Positions 36,159 through 48,398 of a stretch of 64,000 bases of DNA are shown piece by piece. The translations under genes were made by a program, and so were the position numbers. The notes under the pieces are model-generated. The model made no database searches. It was given only the letters and a program-made list of their open reading frames with translations, and was not told where the DNA came from. The DNA is from Hofstenia miamia (Eukaryota; Xenacoelomorpha; Acoela), in the NCBI GenBank assembly GCA_004352715.1, contig SCFE01000078.1, forward strand, positions 416,180 to 480,179. The letters are read 5' to 3'. Each line of letters begins with the position of its first letter. Position 1 is the stretch's first letter.

Positions 36159-38568
36159 AAGCCAGTATTCGAAAAATATGACAAGGAACTCTATTCAAAT
36201 TTCAAGGAGGTTTAGTTCTAATAATGATGTCAGAATAACGTTAAAGTTAAAAATTCCAAGTGTGGACAGCTAACAACCTTTGGAAGCTAACAATTAATTA
36301 CCTCCTATTTTGAAGAATTTGGATATAATTTAGGCCTTGTGTTGATGCATATCTAAATGTAGGCAAAAAGAAAAATTAAGAAAATTGAAATTGAACTGAA
36401 GTTAAATTTAATTAGTTTATGTTCTTCATCGTTGGTATTCTAAGTATTTCAACTGCTGAACATTTTAGCTATATATTTAATAGTAATTCAAAGAGCGCAT
36501 TATTGAAAATCATAAAACAAATATAACATTGGCGACTTCCAATTTTGTTATTTTCATTGGATGATATGGGCTTAACTCTAACGCCTTGCAATACGATAAA
36601 GATAAATTTCAATTTAAATCAATTTCGAAAAAACTATCCTATTGGCTGGGAATGATAAAGATACCACAAGCTCTAGAAAGACTGTAGGAAGCATGTAGAT
36701 ATGAGAAATTGATATCAGCATGAATCTAAATCGCCACTAGGAAAATTGAGTAAATATGACAAAGTTTGCCAAACCACGATATCACGTAAATCCTGTTGGA
36801 AATTGAATAACATTGATCACAATGAGGAAAAATAAAAGAAATAAATACGCTGATTTTATTTGAAAGGCTGGTAGATTAAAAAAATTGCACAAAGTCAGAA
36901 GTAGTGGCGCCGCCTCAATGAGACTAGAAATGGGCGAGGTTTTAAAACAGAAATGTATCAGGAGATACCACTCTATCTTTTCCAAATCTTGGATATATAT
37001 ATATATATATATTTTTAGTGCGTGAACACTACAGATTTTGAAAAACATATGGGAAGTTCGTGGAAATTTGCATGAATAAATCTATTTAAGCAACTCAAAT
37101 TGCATTCAAACCTTAGGACTCGATAAATTTGAGAATGATAATGAAATATCCTTTACTGGCTATATTAGAAAAAAGAGGTGTATTAACGCACAATCTTCTA
37201 AAATAAATTGCCTAAAATTTTCTTTGGTCGCTTACAATCAAATGATTATTAAGCCACAATAGGAAAAAAAGAATTTTATAGTCAAATGGAAAAATATTTG
37301 CAGCCTATGTCTAGCCTAAGATCTCATTTCTGGAAAACATGTCCATTTCGAAAATCAGCATTTCTTAAGCCTATAAGCACTACAGCTATTATTAAGACAC
37401 CTAATGATTTTTTAAAGCATATTGAATGATAGGAAGAAGAATTTGATATTAATTGGTATTTTATTTAAAATAATACTTTTTAGAGGAACAGGGGGAGGGG
37501 GGTAAGTATCCAAAAAAAACTTGACCTCGACATCAATTAAAATTTGATTAATCAAAAAATCGAGATCGAGACTATGGTTCGAGGTTGAAGTTACTCCTCT
37601 GGTTTCCATTGATATTCAAGGTAGTTTATTTTGAAGTTCATTTACTTAAACGAACCTGAAATTGAAGTAAAAAGTGTCAATCAAATGAATTAAGAACTTT
37701 AATAATGGATGAAAACAAAACTAAATTAAATGTTATATTTGTGAAAATGGACAATTCTGTCGAATTGTAGAAGTACCCGCGGGTAAACTAGCCCCCCATA
37801 GCCTAATTAAAAGATTTTCCACTCATAATAACTTCATTCATTTCTAACAGATGAAGGCCCTTCTTAATAACTGTTTTGTAAAAGAATAATTATTGGCAAT
37901 TCATTTGAATTCTTTAGTTCGACCACATTAATGTTCAAGTATAGGTTTAGTTTTTAAAGTAACTAAAAAACAGAAAATAAAATATTAATCAACATGCTAT
38001 TACATGAGACGATCAAAAAAATAGTTGTACAGTGAAACTATTGCAGTAGAATGCGGAGGAAAGTGTCAATACCCTCGTTATCAGTGATTGGCTAATTTTT
38101 TCTTTAGGAAGCATTACACGTTAATTAATTTATCGAATCAACGTCATACGCAATTATCTGCGCTTAGCATTGGCATCTTTCAATACTCAGGCAGTTGAAG
38201 TAAGCAATTGAAAATCGTCAGAGCACACTTTCGCGAGCTCAAGAGCACTAAAACGTTTACACTAATATTCTTGTTTGTTCCCGACACAGAAACTTCGAAA
38301 CTTAACCAAACGTTGAAATCGTTCACTTCACCGCCATTAAAGCTATTATATTAAAAGCAATTTCCCATGCACATCACAATCAAGCTTTCCATTTTCTCAT
38401 AGAGACAAGGCAACCGACTAATTCAATTAGCATGGGAATTTCAGAGCCAACTAGTTGAAGGGCTACAAATTTACATTATAAAAATAAATCTTCAATTATT
38501 ATATTATTATTTATATTTTTATTATTATTATTATATTTATTTACCTATACGCATATATAAAAGTACGC

Positions 38569-38571
<3 letters not shown>
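36159..38571. other. AT-rich intergenic DNA, nothing recognised as a gene
   Basis: Contains a (TA)n run at 36993-37012, a G-run of five plus six at about 37490-37501, and the perfect palindrome TACCCGCGGGTA at about 37774-37785. CCCATGC at about 38366 can pair with GCATGGG at about 38431. Confidence 0.45.
36993..37012. repeat. (TA)n microsatellite
   Basis: Ten uninterrupted TA units. Confidence 0.9.
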
Positions 38572-38602
<31 letters not shown>

Positions 38603-38792
38603 NNNNNNNNNNNNNNNNNNNNNNNNNNNNNNNNNNNNNNNNNNNNNNNNNNNNNNNNNNNNNNNNNNNNNNNNNNNNNNNNNNNNNNNNNNNNNNNNNN
38701 NNNNNNNNATATATATACTGTATATACATAGTATATATATATATATATATATATAGTATATATATACAGTATATATATATGTACAGTATATA

Positions 38793-38827
<35 letters not shown>
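38572..38827. repeat. (TA)n array around a 106-N gap, with palindromic interruptions
   Basis: Pure TA at 38572-38602, N at 38603-38708, then TA interrupted by ACTGTATATACATAGT, ATAGTATAT and ACAGTATAT to 38827. The interruptions (CTGTATA / TATACAG) are arranged symmetrically, so the array can form cruciforms. This probably explains the assembly failure. Confidence 0.9.
38603..38708. other. Assembly gap, 106 N
   Basis: An N run inside the TA array. Confidence 0.99.
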
Positions 38828-38832
<5 letters not shown>

Positions 38833-41084
38833 CTTTTGGCAAAATTGTTAAAAACTCGAAAAAATCTACAGCTTTCTCAAAGTTGAAAACTCGGATTTGA
38901 AATAATTTTTTGTGTGGCGGAATGCACAGATGTTGGTTAAAGCGTTTTATTTTGTAAAAGTACATTTTGTGCTGAATGTATTTTATTGATTTATTCAATT
39001 AATAAATAATTGTGTTATACTTTATAATAGGTTTTCCAATAATCGAACCGAACTGAAAGCAGAGCTGTTCAATTTTGTATTACTGTCGGGCTCCATCAAT
39101 TATTGTCATTCATTAAAATCTCGTTTATTGCTATTTAAATTGATGAAAAAATATTGTAAATGGAATCTATCACTTTTCATAATTAATAATAAAAATAATA
39201 TCAATAATAATTGTAGTATACTGCCACCAATATAGCTATTTGCAAAAATAGTGGTGCCATGTGTAGCTACCTCCGTTATAATCTGTGCTATTCAATCAAA
39301 GAACCTGGATAGCGTCGTATAGGCATGCAATACTTTCAAAGACTGTTGCTTGAAAAATATAAAAATGGTGCTATGTATTTTTGTACAATTATTAACATCA
39401 TAACTATTGGTAACTAACAAAACTGTGAAAACTTAATGTTACTTGAGTTGTAAAGCTCTTGGTTTCAAATATTTGTTGGTCGCTGTCGTGGAAAATTATA
39501 ATCAAGTCATAATCAATTATTGAGGTAATATTTTGTACCAGAATAAATTAATGAAGATTTAAATTTTCTTAGTCACCAGCCTCTAATGACGATATAAAAC
39601 TAAGACTAAATAATAAAGAAGTATAGCGTTTGGGATGAGATTAGAAAGAAATTAGCAAAATGAAAAATAAAGCAATCGCACCAAAATTAATGTGTTCATA
39701 AAACGCATATGGTAATATATCGGCGTAAGTAGTATTTTTCATATTTAAAGCAATTTTGTTGAAATTAAAGTATATCAATAGACGCAATTGAGGCAATTTA
39801 CGACTAATTCAATTTAATTGTTTCCCGTAAAGCAATGCAGCTGTTTCACAATATATGTTTAGAAGTAGAATGCTACAGAGTACAAACAAGAAAGTATAGG
39901 ATTTTAATAGCATACAGTCGAGCTAACCAATCAGCTGTCACGCCGATAAATTCCACACTGCTTTGTCGGCGAGGAAGTTTTTAGGGCACTATACTATGCT
40001 TTAAATTTAAAATTACGTCTTTAATTGTTTTTATTGATCAATGAAACTAAAAAGCAATGAAGAAAGTTAAAGTTCAAATGCGAGCGCCAAGTTTTAAAAT
40101 AAATCGTCGATTTAAATTCATTCACGAGATGAATTTTTTAGAAAAAATATTTCAATTTTGAGACGAGTTTGTTCCGCATCGAGAATTCATTTGCATGTTT
40201 ATCTGGATGTGAATCAAGCGTAATTGCTGCATAGTTGGGAACCACTGGACTAGACAAAGGCGTATCCAGGCATTTTCTTCTCATTGTTGGTTAATTTTAG
40301 AAGTTCAGCGAACTCATCGACACCGTTATCCACAAGTGATAAAGAAATTTGAAATTTTTACACATGCATGATTTTCAGAAGGCCTGGAATCACGGGCTGA
40401 CGATTTCAGTAGAAGGAATTCAAATTGAGGCAATAATGAGCACTTCAGTTATAGAAATCAATCAAAGGTAGTCGCTTTTTCTAAAATGCTATGCCTTGGA
40501 AGAAATAAATGTCATCTATCTTATTGTTAAAGCAGTCATTAAGAAAACCTAAAATTTTGGAAAAAAAATTTCAACATAAATCGCAAAACATTGCTTACAG
40601 TAGGCCTTGCTTTCAGATTTTCCAAAAATATTTTTTCCACTGACAAAAATGCAGTTATAATTGAAATGGCAATCTGTAACAGAAATATAATTGGGGCGAG
40701 TGGCACCATAAGGTAAGGTCTAATAAAAAAGCCTGTGTAAAAGCTAAAATTATATTTAATTACAATTATGCTTTTACTATGTATTAGCATCATGTCTGTT
40801 ATTAGATTTCTATTGGTAGTATACATAGTAATACTACATGCACATGACATTTCAAAAAGTATTTCATATCTTTTAAGCTAAAAATGACTCAAAATATGTA
40901 GGAATGGTAGCATAGTGTCATGAAAATTGTCATAGAAAGAAGGAATAAAAAACATATACAATGTAATAGAATACAACGCAAATAGTTTTTGGAGCAGTTT
41001 TTTAAATTTTCGCAATTTGATGTGGTAGAATAAAAGGTATTGAGCAATATGGGTCCAGATGTGAACACGTAAATGAAGCAGAGC
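38828..41084. other. AT-rich intergenic DNA with one hAT-like terminus
   Basis: No gene recognised. AGTTGGGAACCACTG at 40233-40247 is the reverse of a CAGTGGTTCCCAACT-type hAT end, a widespread terminal motif. A matching left end was not found upstream. Confidence 0.4.
40233..40247 (-). mobile_element. Possible hAT terminal inverted repeat (single end)
   Basis: Read in reverse it is CAGTGGTTCCCAACT, the common hAT/Charlie-type end. Only one end was seen, so the element limits are unknown. Confidence 0.35.
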
Positions 41085-41520
41085 CATAGATTGACGCGGG
41101 TGTAATTTATTATAACATCATTGCACCGCACCCGCAGTGAGTAGACCCGCTACCGCACTGCACCCGCATGTCTGTTTGAAAAATTCAGCCGTACCCACAA
41201 CGCACCTGCTATTTTTGTAAATGTCGCTTGTTGATTACAAAACTACATCACATACGTAAAGTATTAAGCCAAAAAATGTCAATCACTGTATTCACTCTCT
41301 ATGAATTTTGTTTAATTGAGTGAATGATGTCTTATATATTATATTATATAGTTTTCATAGCATAATTAATATTGTATTAGTTTAGTATTACAAATGTAGC
41401 TAAATAAAAATGTTCCCCGCACCGCACCGCAACCAGCGTGTCATTTGAAATTCAGTACCTGCACTGCCCCGCACCGGCGTCCATCTTTGTGCAGGGCACA
41501 ACGTTCATGGGGCGAGTGGG
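41085..41520. repeat. GC-rich CCGCACC-word repeat island, transposon-like
   Basis: Two patches (41120-41215 and 41415-41490) are full of CCGCACC/CCCGCA words in an otherwise AT-rich background. Each carries a GTTTGAAA/ATTTGAAA plus AATTCAG segment in the same order, so they are degenerate direct repeats. CAGTGAGTAGACCCGC on the left resembles the reverse of the right-hand GCGTCCATCTTTG, hinting at terminal inverted repeats. No convincing target duplication was found. Confidence 0.4.
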
Positions 41521-44500
41521 GACAGCACACAAACATCTACCTCATTTCCATCTTTGATCTGTAATCAATCGCCGAAATCTTTGATCAATTTGCGGTCTCC
41601 CATCATATTAATTAAAATTTTGAAATTGCGCATTGTGACAGTATAACACACGCGATAATGTCTCGCTTGCTTTGATAATGCTTGCTTGCGCTTGTCATGA
41701 CATGGACTACTTTGAAAGGTTTGATTGACAACAGTGCATTTAGTAAGCAATTACGTCTAGAAAATCTAAATAATTGCCCGAGCACGGACATGGCATGTTG
41801 ATTGGATACGCAATGGCGCTCATTGCTTCGAGTAGAATCGATTAACAATTATGGTGTTTTCGGGTGAAACAACGGCCAACAGTGTCGAGAAAATACAGAA
41901 GACAATTCAAGCGAGAATAACTCAAAATTATTAACATATAATTTAAATCTACAAAAATTGTTACGTATTTTAACCAAAATCATTTCACATCTGGTTTACA
42001 AACAATGACGTTGAATGGAATTAGACGCATGTACAAGAGCATAATTTTCCGGTTAAATTGCTAGAAATCAGGCATTCGTCCCAAAAGGAAACGCTTTTAT
42101 TTACTTGCGTAAAGTGCTCCATCTTTAAAGAACTTAAATTTTAAGAGCCACTAAAGGGAGTAAAAAAGGTTTTAAAAGTTTCAATTTCGTGCCAACAATG
42201 TGCAATGTACATTAAACCATAGCTAAAATGAGCTCGATACCAATAAAACCGCATATATAGCTCACCTTTGGCACCTCTGTAAAATTGAAACCTGCTTGAA
42301 GGACGCGAATAGTCTCGTACTAGAGATCTACGGCACCACACATTTTTATCTAGGTCACCTACTCACCTGTCTTGTGTTAAATTGTTCAGTTTCGTTCCCG
42401 TACTGAGACTATGTGTAGCAAAATTATGAAAGAATTAATCAATTCAATACTGAATGGAAATTGAAAAGGACAAACTGTTTTTCCCACACTTTCAAAAAAT
42501 TTCCCAACGCATATAAGGATATTTGGAAATAGTGGGACATTGAGACAGCTAATGGTTAACGTGCACTTAAGTAATGTTGAAAATGTGTACTTTCAGATTG
42601 TGAACATCTCGATTAGTGAGTTATAAACATCTAAATTGTTTCAAAAAACAGGCCAGCCTAAGATTAAATTAAACTGGTCCTGGTTGAAATTGAAAATTTA
42701 CTCTCAGTACAGTCACTTATTTTGTTTTTTCTGTTTCTGTTCCCAGTCCCACGTACTTACAAATCATGCAGAAATATGTTCCGAGCACCCATTTGCATGC
42801 TACCAATTATTTTAAAGTACATAATACTGTTATAAAACCTGTTATAAAAGTATAAGTGATTTTGTTGTTCTGTACTAACGGTTACCGTAATTTTCAATTT
42901 GTATATAGAATAAATTTGTAATGCAATGCTTAAATGTGAGATTTTCCATTTTAGGAAGGGGAGAGTTCATTAGGATTCAACGCATTGGCTCCTTCCGTCG
43001 CATGAACATCGCACCGGCCACGACATTGATTGACAGCAAGACGTAATTAAAAATGACTATTTGATTGTCTAAGTATGTAGTAATCACAAGTAATCCGTTA
43101 CGCTAATATTGTAATTGAAGCAGCAGATGCTCTTAAATAAGATTTCGAATGACAAAACAAACGGATTATGTCTGGAATGTGCAATGGAATACGGCATTTT
43201 AAAAGTGCCGCAAAACTGCAAGAAGGAGACTACGTCTGAAACCAAACTATTGGCAAACACCGACTGCACATGGAAACAGTGATGGACTCTAACTAAACTA
43301 ATCGTCTTTAGTCGACGATTATGGAGAACTTTTTTATAATATGAAAGCGTTTTAACTGAAACCTATCTGCTTTTTCATGCGCATCTCCAATTTCACACAA
43401 ATGTCGGAACAAATTAGAAGAAAGTGAAATTGTGAAAAAAAACAAGCTGCTAAAGCAGTATTTTTATTAACCGCCGATCATATATCTTCCTCAATCCATT
43501 TTGAATATTAAGTATAGTTTGAATATTTACAGGGTTTGTATTTAAAGCTCTCTGTTGAAAAAATCAGATTTAAAAAAAAATAAGGAAATCGGATTTTTAT
43601 TCAAAAAAATTGTTCAAAGAGATGAATTAAAACCAAATAAGTACAAGAAAATGTTGATCATCATAATTATGCAGAATTCTTAAGATAAAAACCCTTGCTA
43701 TATTTTCAATGCTCAATCGGCTTATTTCATTACATTGAAAGCGCCCACAACAAGTCAGTTTGAGAACAGCGATAAGAAATTGAAAAGATCTGTTCCAACG
43801 TTGCATTTTGTTGTTACAAATACCAGTACCAGGTAATAGGAAAGGTCCTTGACAAATAATAGCTCCTTTTTCCGGGATTGGGTAAGGATCACTCATCAAG
43901 AAAGAAATGATTCACTTAACATACAGCGTAGTTATGGCAACATATTACATAGCGTCTGTCAAATTCGATGGGTTGGTATAAATCAATTATTTCTCGTTTG
44001 ATTCAAATCAAGTGATTTAAAATGACCAATACTGGCTTTTGGATGTAAAATAACGCGTTTTGGCTATTGTTTGTGACCAGAGATGTTACATAAAACACAT
44101 TTAAAATATTTAAATTCAATTCCGTTTCAATCGTATAACAAACGCACGCAAAATGTAAGTTTAACTACTTTTGGGATAAACTTTGTTTTGCATTTAAAAA
44201 CATAAGTATCATTGAAGAAAAACTCATTACAACTGCATCTGTGCTAGATAAAATAACCTCGAAAGATGACAGCGTGAATGTTATAAATTTATATTAACAG
44301 CTCGATTGAACAAAATTAGTTGACGAACTTTCCTTATTGTCGTGATTTAAACCATGATTAAAAAATTGCGTTAAGTTAATTCATGCACACTAGAAATCCT
44401 GTTTCTGCTTGCTACGGTTTCCTATTGAAATTTAATATTATTTTAAGATGATTTGGGACGTGCTGAGGCATTGTATGACTTAATGAGCAAATTTAGCTCG

Positions 44501-45007
44501 TGAACTGTTGAAAAATTAAATTTTAAAGAATAATGCATGGCTTCCTTTTTACAATTTCTCACTGGGAATTCACTCATTTTATTGTAGTTTGTTTTGTTTA
44601 TTTGTTGCTTTATTGTTTATCTTATTAAGATAATGTAATAAATTAATGTTTGAAAGTGCTAAGTTATGCTTCTACTTGGCAACTAATCAGATTAAAAATT
44701 CTATAGAAGTTTGATGTGTAAGTCGGTTGTATTTGATTCGTAGAAAAATTCTCCATATTCGCGAATAATCGTCCCAATAATAACTGCACTTGTCTAAAAT
44801 AAATGGAGAAAATGTTTTCCATTCTCAAAATGTTAGCAACCTGGTTAGAAAAACTAACTTTGATTCGAATTTGAAAATTAACAAATTAGCAAATAGGAAT
44901 TTACAAGATGGTAATGCTAATAATTTTTGCTACGTTAAATAATTTTTGCTGTTCAAAACGTTTAGTTAAATCGCGGTTAAGTTGGTTTTAGTCCGCCCCC
45001 TTTCAAA
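41521..45007. other. AT-rich intergenic DNA, no gene recognised
   Basis: TAATCGTC-TTTAGTC-GACGATTA at 43299-43321 is a perfect 8-bp stem. It is preceded by CAGTGATGGACTC (about 43278), which resembles a hAT end, but no partner end was found. Confidence 0.4.
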
Positions 45008-45440
45008 ATCTGTCTCAGGGATGGACATGGTCCATGCTTACGCCAGCTTTGGGAAGAAAAAATAGAAAACATGGGCCAAAAAATGGGGCGAATTATAAAA
45101 AATTACTATTACGTAACAGTACACACAAATGCATTGACTTGTATTTAAGTTATAAATTTAGAGATTTTACATTGGTATCATATACTTTTCTAAATTTCAA
45201 TGTAGAATCTTCAAGTTCAGTGCTTAGATTTTATTAGAAGTATCTCTATCATACTAAATTTTGTGGAGCAAACTAACAAATTTAAGAATTTTTTGACAAG
45301 TATTATAAAAATGGGCCTAAAATGGACTGAGTTTCCATTAAATTAAATGGACAGGGCCGGATTCAGGCAGGTCCTAAAATTTATTGGAACAGGCCGGCTT
45401 GGCCCTAAGTTTTCGGCCTATGTCCATCTCTGATCTGTCT
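45008..45440. mobile_element. hAT miniature element (45016-45432) with perfect 8-bp target duplication
   Basis: ATCTGTCT occurs at 45008-45015 and 45433-45440. The ends are CAGGGATGGACATGGTCCAT and, in reverse, CAGAGATGGACATAGGCC. They are matching inverted repeats with the hAT-type CAGRG start. The 417-bp interior holds scattered GGGCC/GGCC words and no transposase. The 67-codon frame inside it (45034-45237) has no family features. The perfect duplication suggests insertion more recent than the element at 8712. Confidence 0.93.
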
Positions 45441-45828
45441 AAACATTATATGAAATTATTTTATCTGAATATTGTGATAAAATAACTTTTACTTGTTTTC
45501 ATAAGATATAAATAGTTTATCTCTCAAAAAATTTCTTCTCTCCCTTGAATAAAAGGAGTCTTAAAAAACTAGTTTTCATTTGTATAAATATAAACCTTAA
45601 TTTATTTTTACGAAATAATGTTATAAATCCTGGCCTATAAAAACTTTTTTCTGCGTAGAAAAAATTCTACTGTGTGAATTAAATATATGTATGCACTATC
45701 TAGCGCGAAAGAAGTTCATTTTCTGATATTATTGAGGCCTACAATATCAAAATCTCATTAGCTCAATATATAACACCATTTAATCACTTATAGTACAAGT
45801 TCATCCATTGGATTATACACAAGCTCAC

Positions 45829-46125
45829 TTAATTAAGTCCTACATCATCCCTGGAATGATAAACAGATTTATTTAATTCAGTCCTGAATCATCCTGGGAT
45901 GATAAACAGATTTATTTAATTCAGTCCTGAATCATCCCTGGGATGATAAATAGCTTTATTTAATTTAGTCCGGCATCATCCCTGGGATGATAAACAGATT
46001 TATTTAATTCAGTCCTGAATCATCCCTGGGATGATAAATAGCTTTATTTAATTTAGTCCGGCATCATCCCTGGGATGATAAACAGATTTATTTAATTCAG
46101 TTCTACTACATTATTCTTGAGATGA
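45829..46125 (+). repeat. 44-bp tandem array with alternating subtypes
   Basis: Six to seven units, each containing CATCCCTGGGATGAT; this anchor recurs at 45856, 45899, 45943, 45987, 46031 and 46075, i.e. every 44 bases (43 once, from one lost C). Two subtypes differ at the same places: AACAGATTTATTTAATTCAG with CCTGAATC, and AATAGCTTTATTTAATTTAG with CCGGCATC. From the third unit they alternate, giving an 88-bp higher-order repeat. Eroded units can be traced to about 46290. CCCTGGGATG contains a small palindrome. Confidence 0.92.
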
Positions 46126-47585
46126 TGATATATTTTTGTCCTACATCATTCTTACAATAACAAATAAATTGATGACATTCAGTCGTCATTATCACAGATG
46201 TAATACAGGTTCGTAAATTTAATTTAGTCCTATATTATCTCTAAAATGAAAACCAAGCATGTAATTCCGTCGGACATCATCTCAAAGATGTTCCGATTAA
46301 ACGCGGTTGATATTAACGGTACACCACTAATACATCGACTAATATCTTGAACTCACATTTTGAAAGTTTCTTGACAAATCAAAGCAAATCCAACAGGTTA
46401 ATGAAAGGAAAAACATAATGTGCAAAAAATAATGTCTAGGAAAATTGGAAAGCATAGTATTTATAATTTCTTAAAAAGTATAAAATAAAACCGACAATGA
46501 TTTCCATAAGATTGAATCAAAACGAAGTCATTAATTCATTTCAAAGCAAGTATTGAATAACATATTATATTCTTGTTTTACAGCGAGTATATTAAATAAA
46601 TAGAAATTGCTTTGTTTGGAAACACTCTTCTTGTAAGATGGATTCTCATTTGTAAAAAGGGACATAAAAGGTAGACATCTATAGATGGTTGTAATACACG
46701 CACATAGAAATCCCTGCGGCGACAAATCAAAAGAACTTGAGAAAAATACAAATAATTAATAAAAAAGCACACACACGCTTCCGTATAAATTGCAATAATA
46801 AATTTCGACGCTATTCAAAGTGCTAGCGGGTGATCAATAAATGAAGTTAGGCAGGCTAAGTGTATTAAAGGACCGAGCACTGTAAAAATGTCGGAAACAT
46901 GCGCAACACCAGTGAGTCATTAAAAATTAAATCAATAACTCCAAGTATTCACTTAAATTTTAACCAGTGCGAGTAGAAGACAAATTTATTACGCGTCTTT
47001 TTCATTTCTATTCGGGTAATTAGATGATAAATTCAATAACAAATGCGTCCACGATCCAGAGACTAAATTATTGCATTAAATTGTGGAATTGAGTAAACAC
47101 TGTTAATTTCACATAACTCAAAGCTAAACATGTGTATATAAATGCATTTGCATTACTCCTCACACTCATTCAATAACAACATATACAATTATCAGATTAA
47201 TTCCATTTGAAACATGCTCCAATTCGTTGCCTGAAAACCTTTCTGAATTTTCAATAAACAAACGAACATATTATAGTAACATTGACAAGATCAATTCGAA
47301 ATAGAGTTGGAATTCGCATCAAGGGTGTAATCTTATAAAAATTTGTGGGTAAAAACAATTCCGGGCGTATACGTAGCCTTCTCTCTCATCTAATCATTTA
47401 ATACATGTAAATAGTGTACTTACAAAAAATTACAATGAAAATTGATAAAACAGAAATTATATTTACCGGTGAGCTCAAATTTGCCTATGATATGATATTA
47501 GATACTAGTGCTCATCGATGTTACGATTTCCTCGCTCGATCGATATTTGATCGATTTTTCAACTAGATCGATCTTTCCGTCATAG
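46126..47585. other. Eroded satellite tail, then a possible regulatory stretch
   Basis: 46126-46290 holds degenerate 44-bp units (AGTCCTA..AT, CATCATCTCAAAGATG). 46780-47060 is of higher complexity, with TGAGTCA, TTTATTACG, TAATTAGATGATAAATT and ATCAATAA words typical of developmental enhancers. The string CCAGTGAGTCATTAAA at about 46909 also occurs at about 6480. No gene seen. 47500-47580 is the CGAT-rich 3' flank of the hAT remnant that follows. Confidence 0.35.
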
Positions 47586-47935
47586 TCAACAAGTTTGGAA
47601 TCCAATAAAAATAAAATATCCTAAGGTAAATAGATCTATATCTTCATTCAACATTTCCAATTCCTTGCCATGACAGTTGCCTCGAGAAGCTCTTTTGGTA
47701 ACTATTATGGTTGAAAGACTGCCTAGTTTTTCCAAGGAAGTATTTAATGGTTGGTGGCACCATACTTTTTGGACCAGTTTTAAATTTGGGGAGAATTCAT
47801 TTGGTGCGATCTTCTCTATGCTAGCATATTTGAGTTTATAGCAATTGTAAAATTGGTATAGAGACTTAATCCCTAGACTACATCCCTGGTTGGAGCAGTA
47901 CGATATGGCAGCTCTTGGTTAATTTCCAATTCAGG
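47586..47935 (-). pseudogene. hAT transposase 3' remnant, copy 1
   Basis: The minus strand is open for about 80 codons: LKYASIEKIAPNEFSPNLK, LEKLGSLSTIIVTKRASRGN and KELEMLNEDIDLF, to a stop at 47586-47588. The SLSTIIVTKRAS...LEMLN segment resembles the end of the hAT dimerisation region (FSxxGxIVxxKRxxL...VEMLxFL). Flanking CGAT-rich sequence (CGATATTTGATCGATTTTTC) is shared with the copy at 49724, confirming a dispersed family. The upstream limit is uncertain, and the frame breaks near 47900. Confidence 0.5.
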
Positions 47936-48221
47936 GTAACAGAAATTAACCCAGGTTTCCTATCAAGTGAAAGCAGTTGAAGTACAGCAATACATTTTCT
48001 TATACATCAATTTCGATTGAATAGTTGTTATTGCTAAATACATCCAAGGTGGAACGCGTACCAATCTTCTTACTAAAATCAACTCATTTCCAACAACTAA
48101 CCCGCACTCAAACACACTTTTTAGTTGATACAAAACTTTATTGAAAATATCAAACGCAAATTTCATAAAGCGTGAAAAAAAACAAAATGTGAACGTGCAA
48201 GCAAAATGCTGAGCATTAACA

Positions 48222-48398
48222 AAATTTTCATTTCGGATACTTTACAAGCACATTATTAAATGTTCTGATTTGCAAAACCAAATTTTCATGCCGGATACTT
48301 TACAAGCACATTATTAAATGTTCTGATTTGCAAAACCAAATTTTCATTCCGGATACTTTACAAGCACATTACTTAAATGTTTTGATTTGCAAATCCAA
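48222..48398 (+). repeat. 58-bp tandem repeat, three copies
   Basis: CGGATACTTTACAAGCACAT recurs at 48234, 48292 and 48350, exactly 58 bases apart. The first two units are almost identical. The third has an extra base and a few substitutions. Confidence 0.97.
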
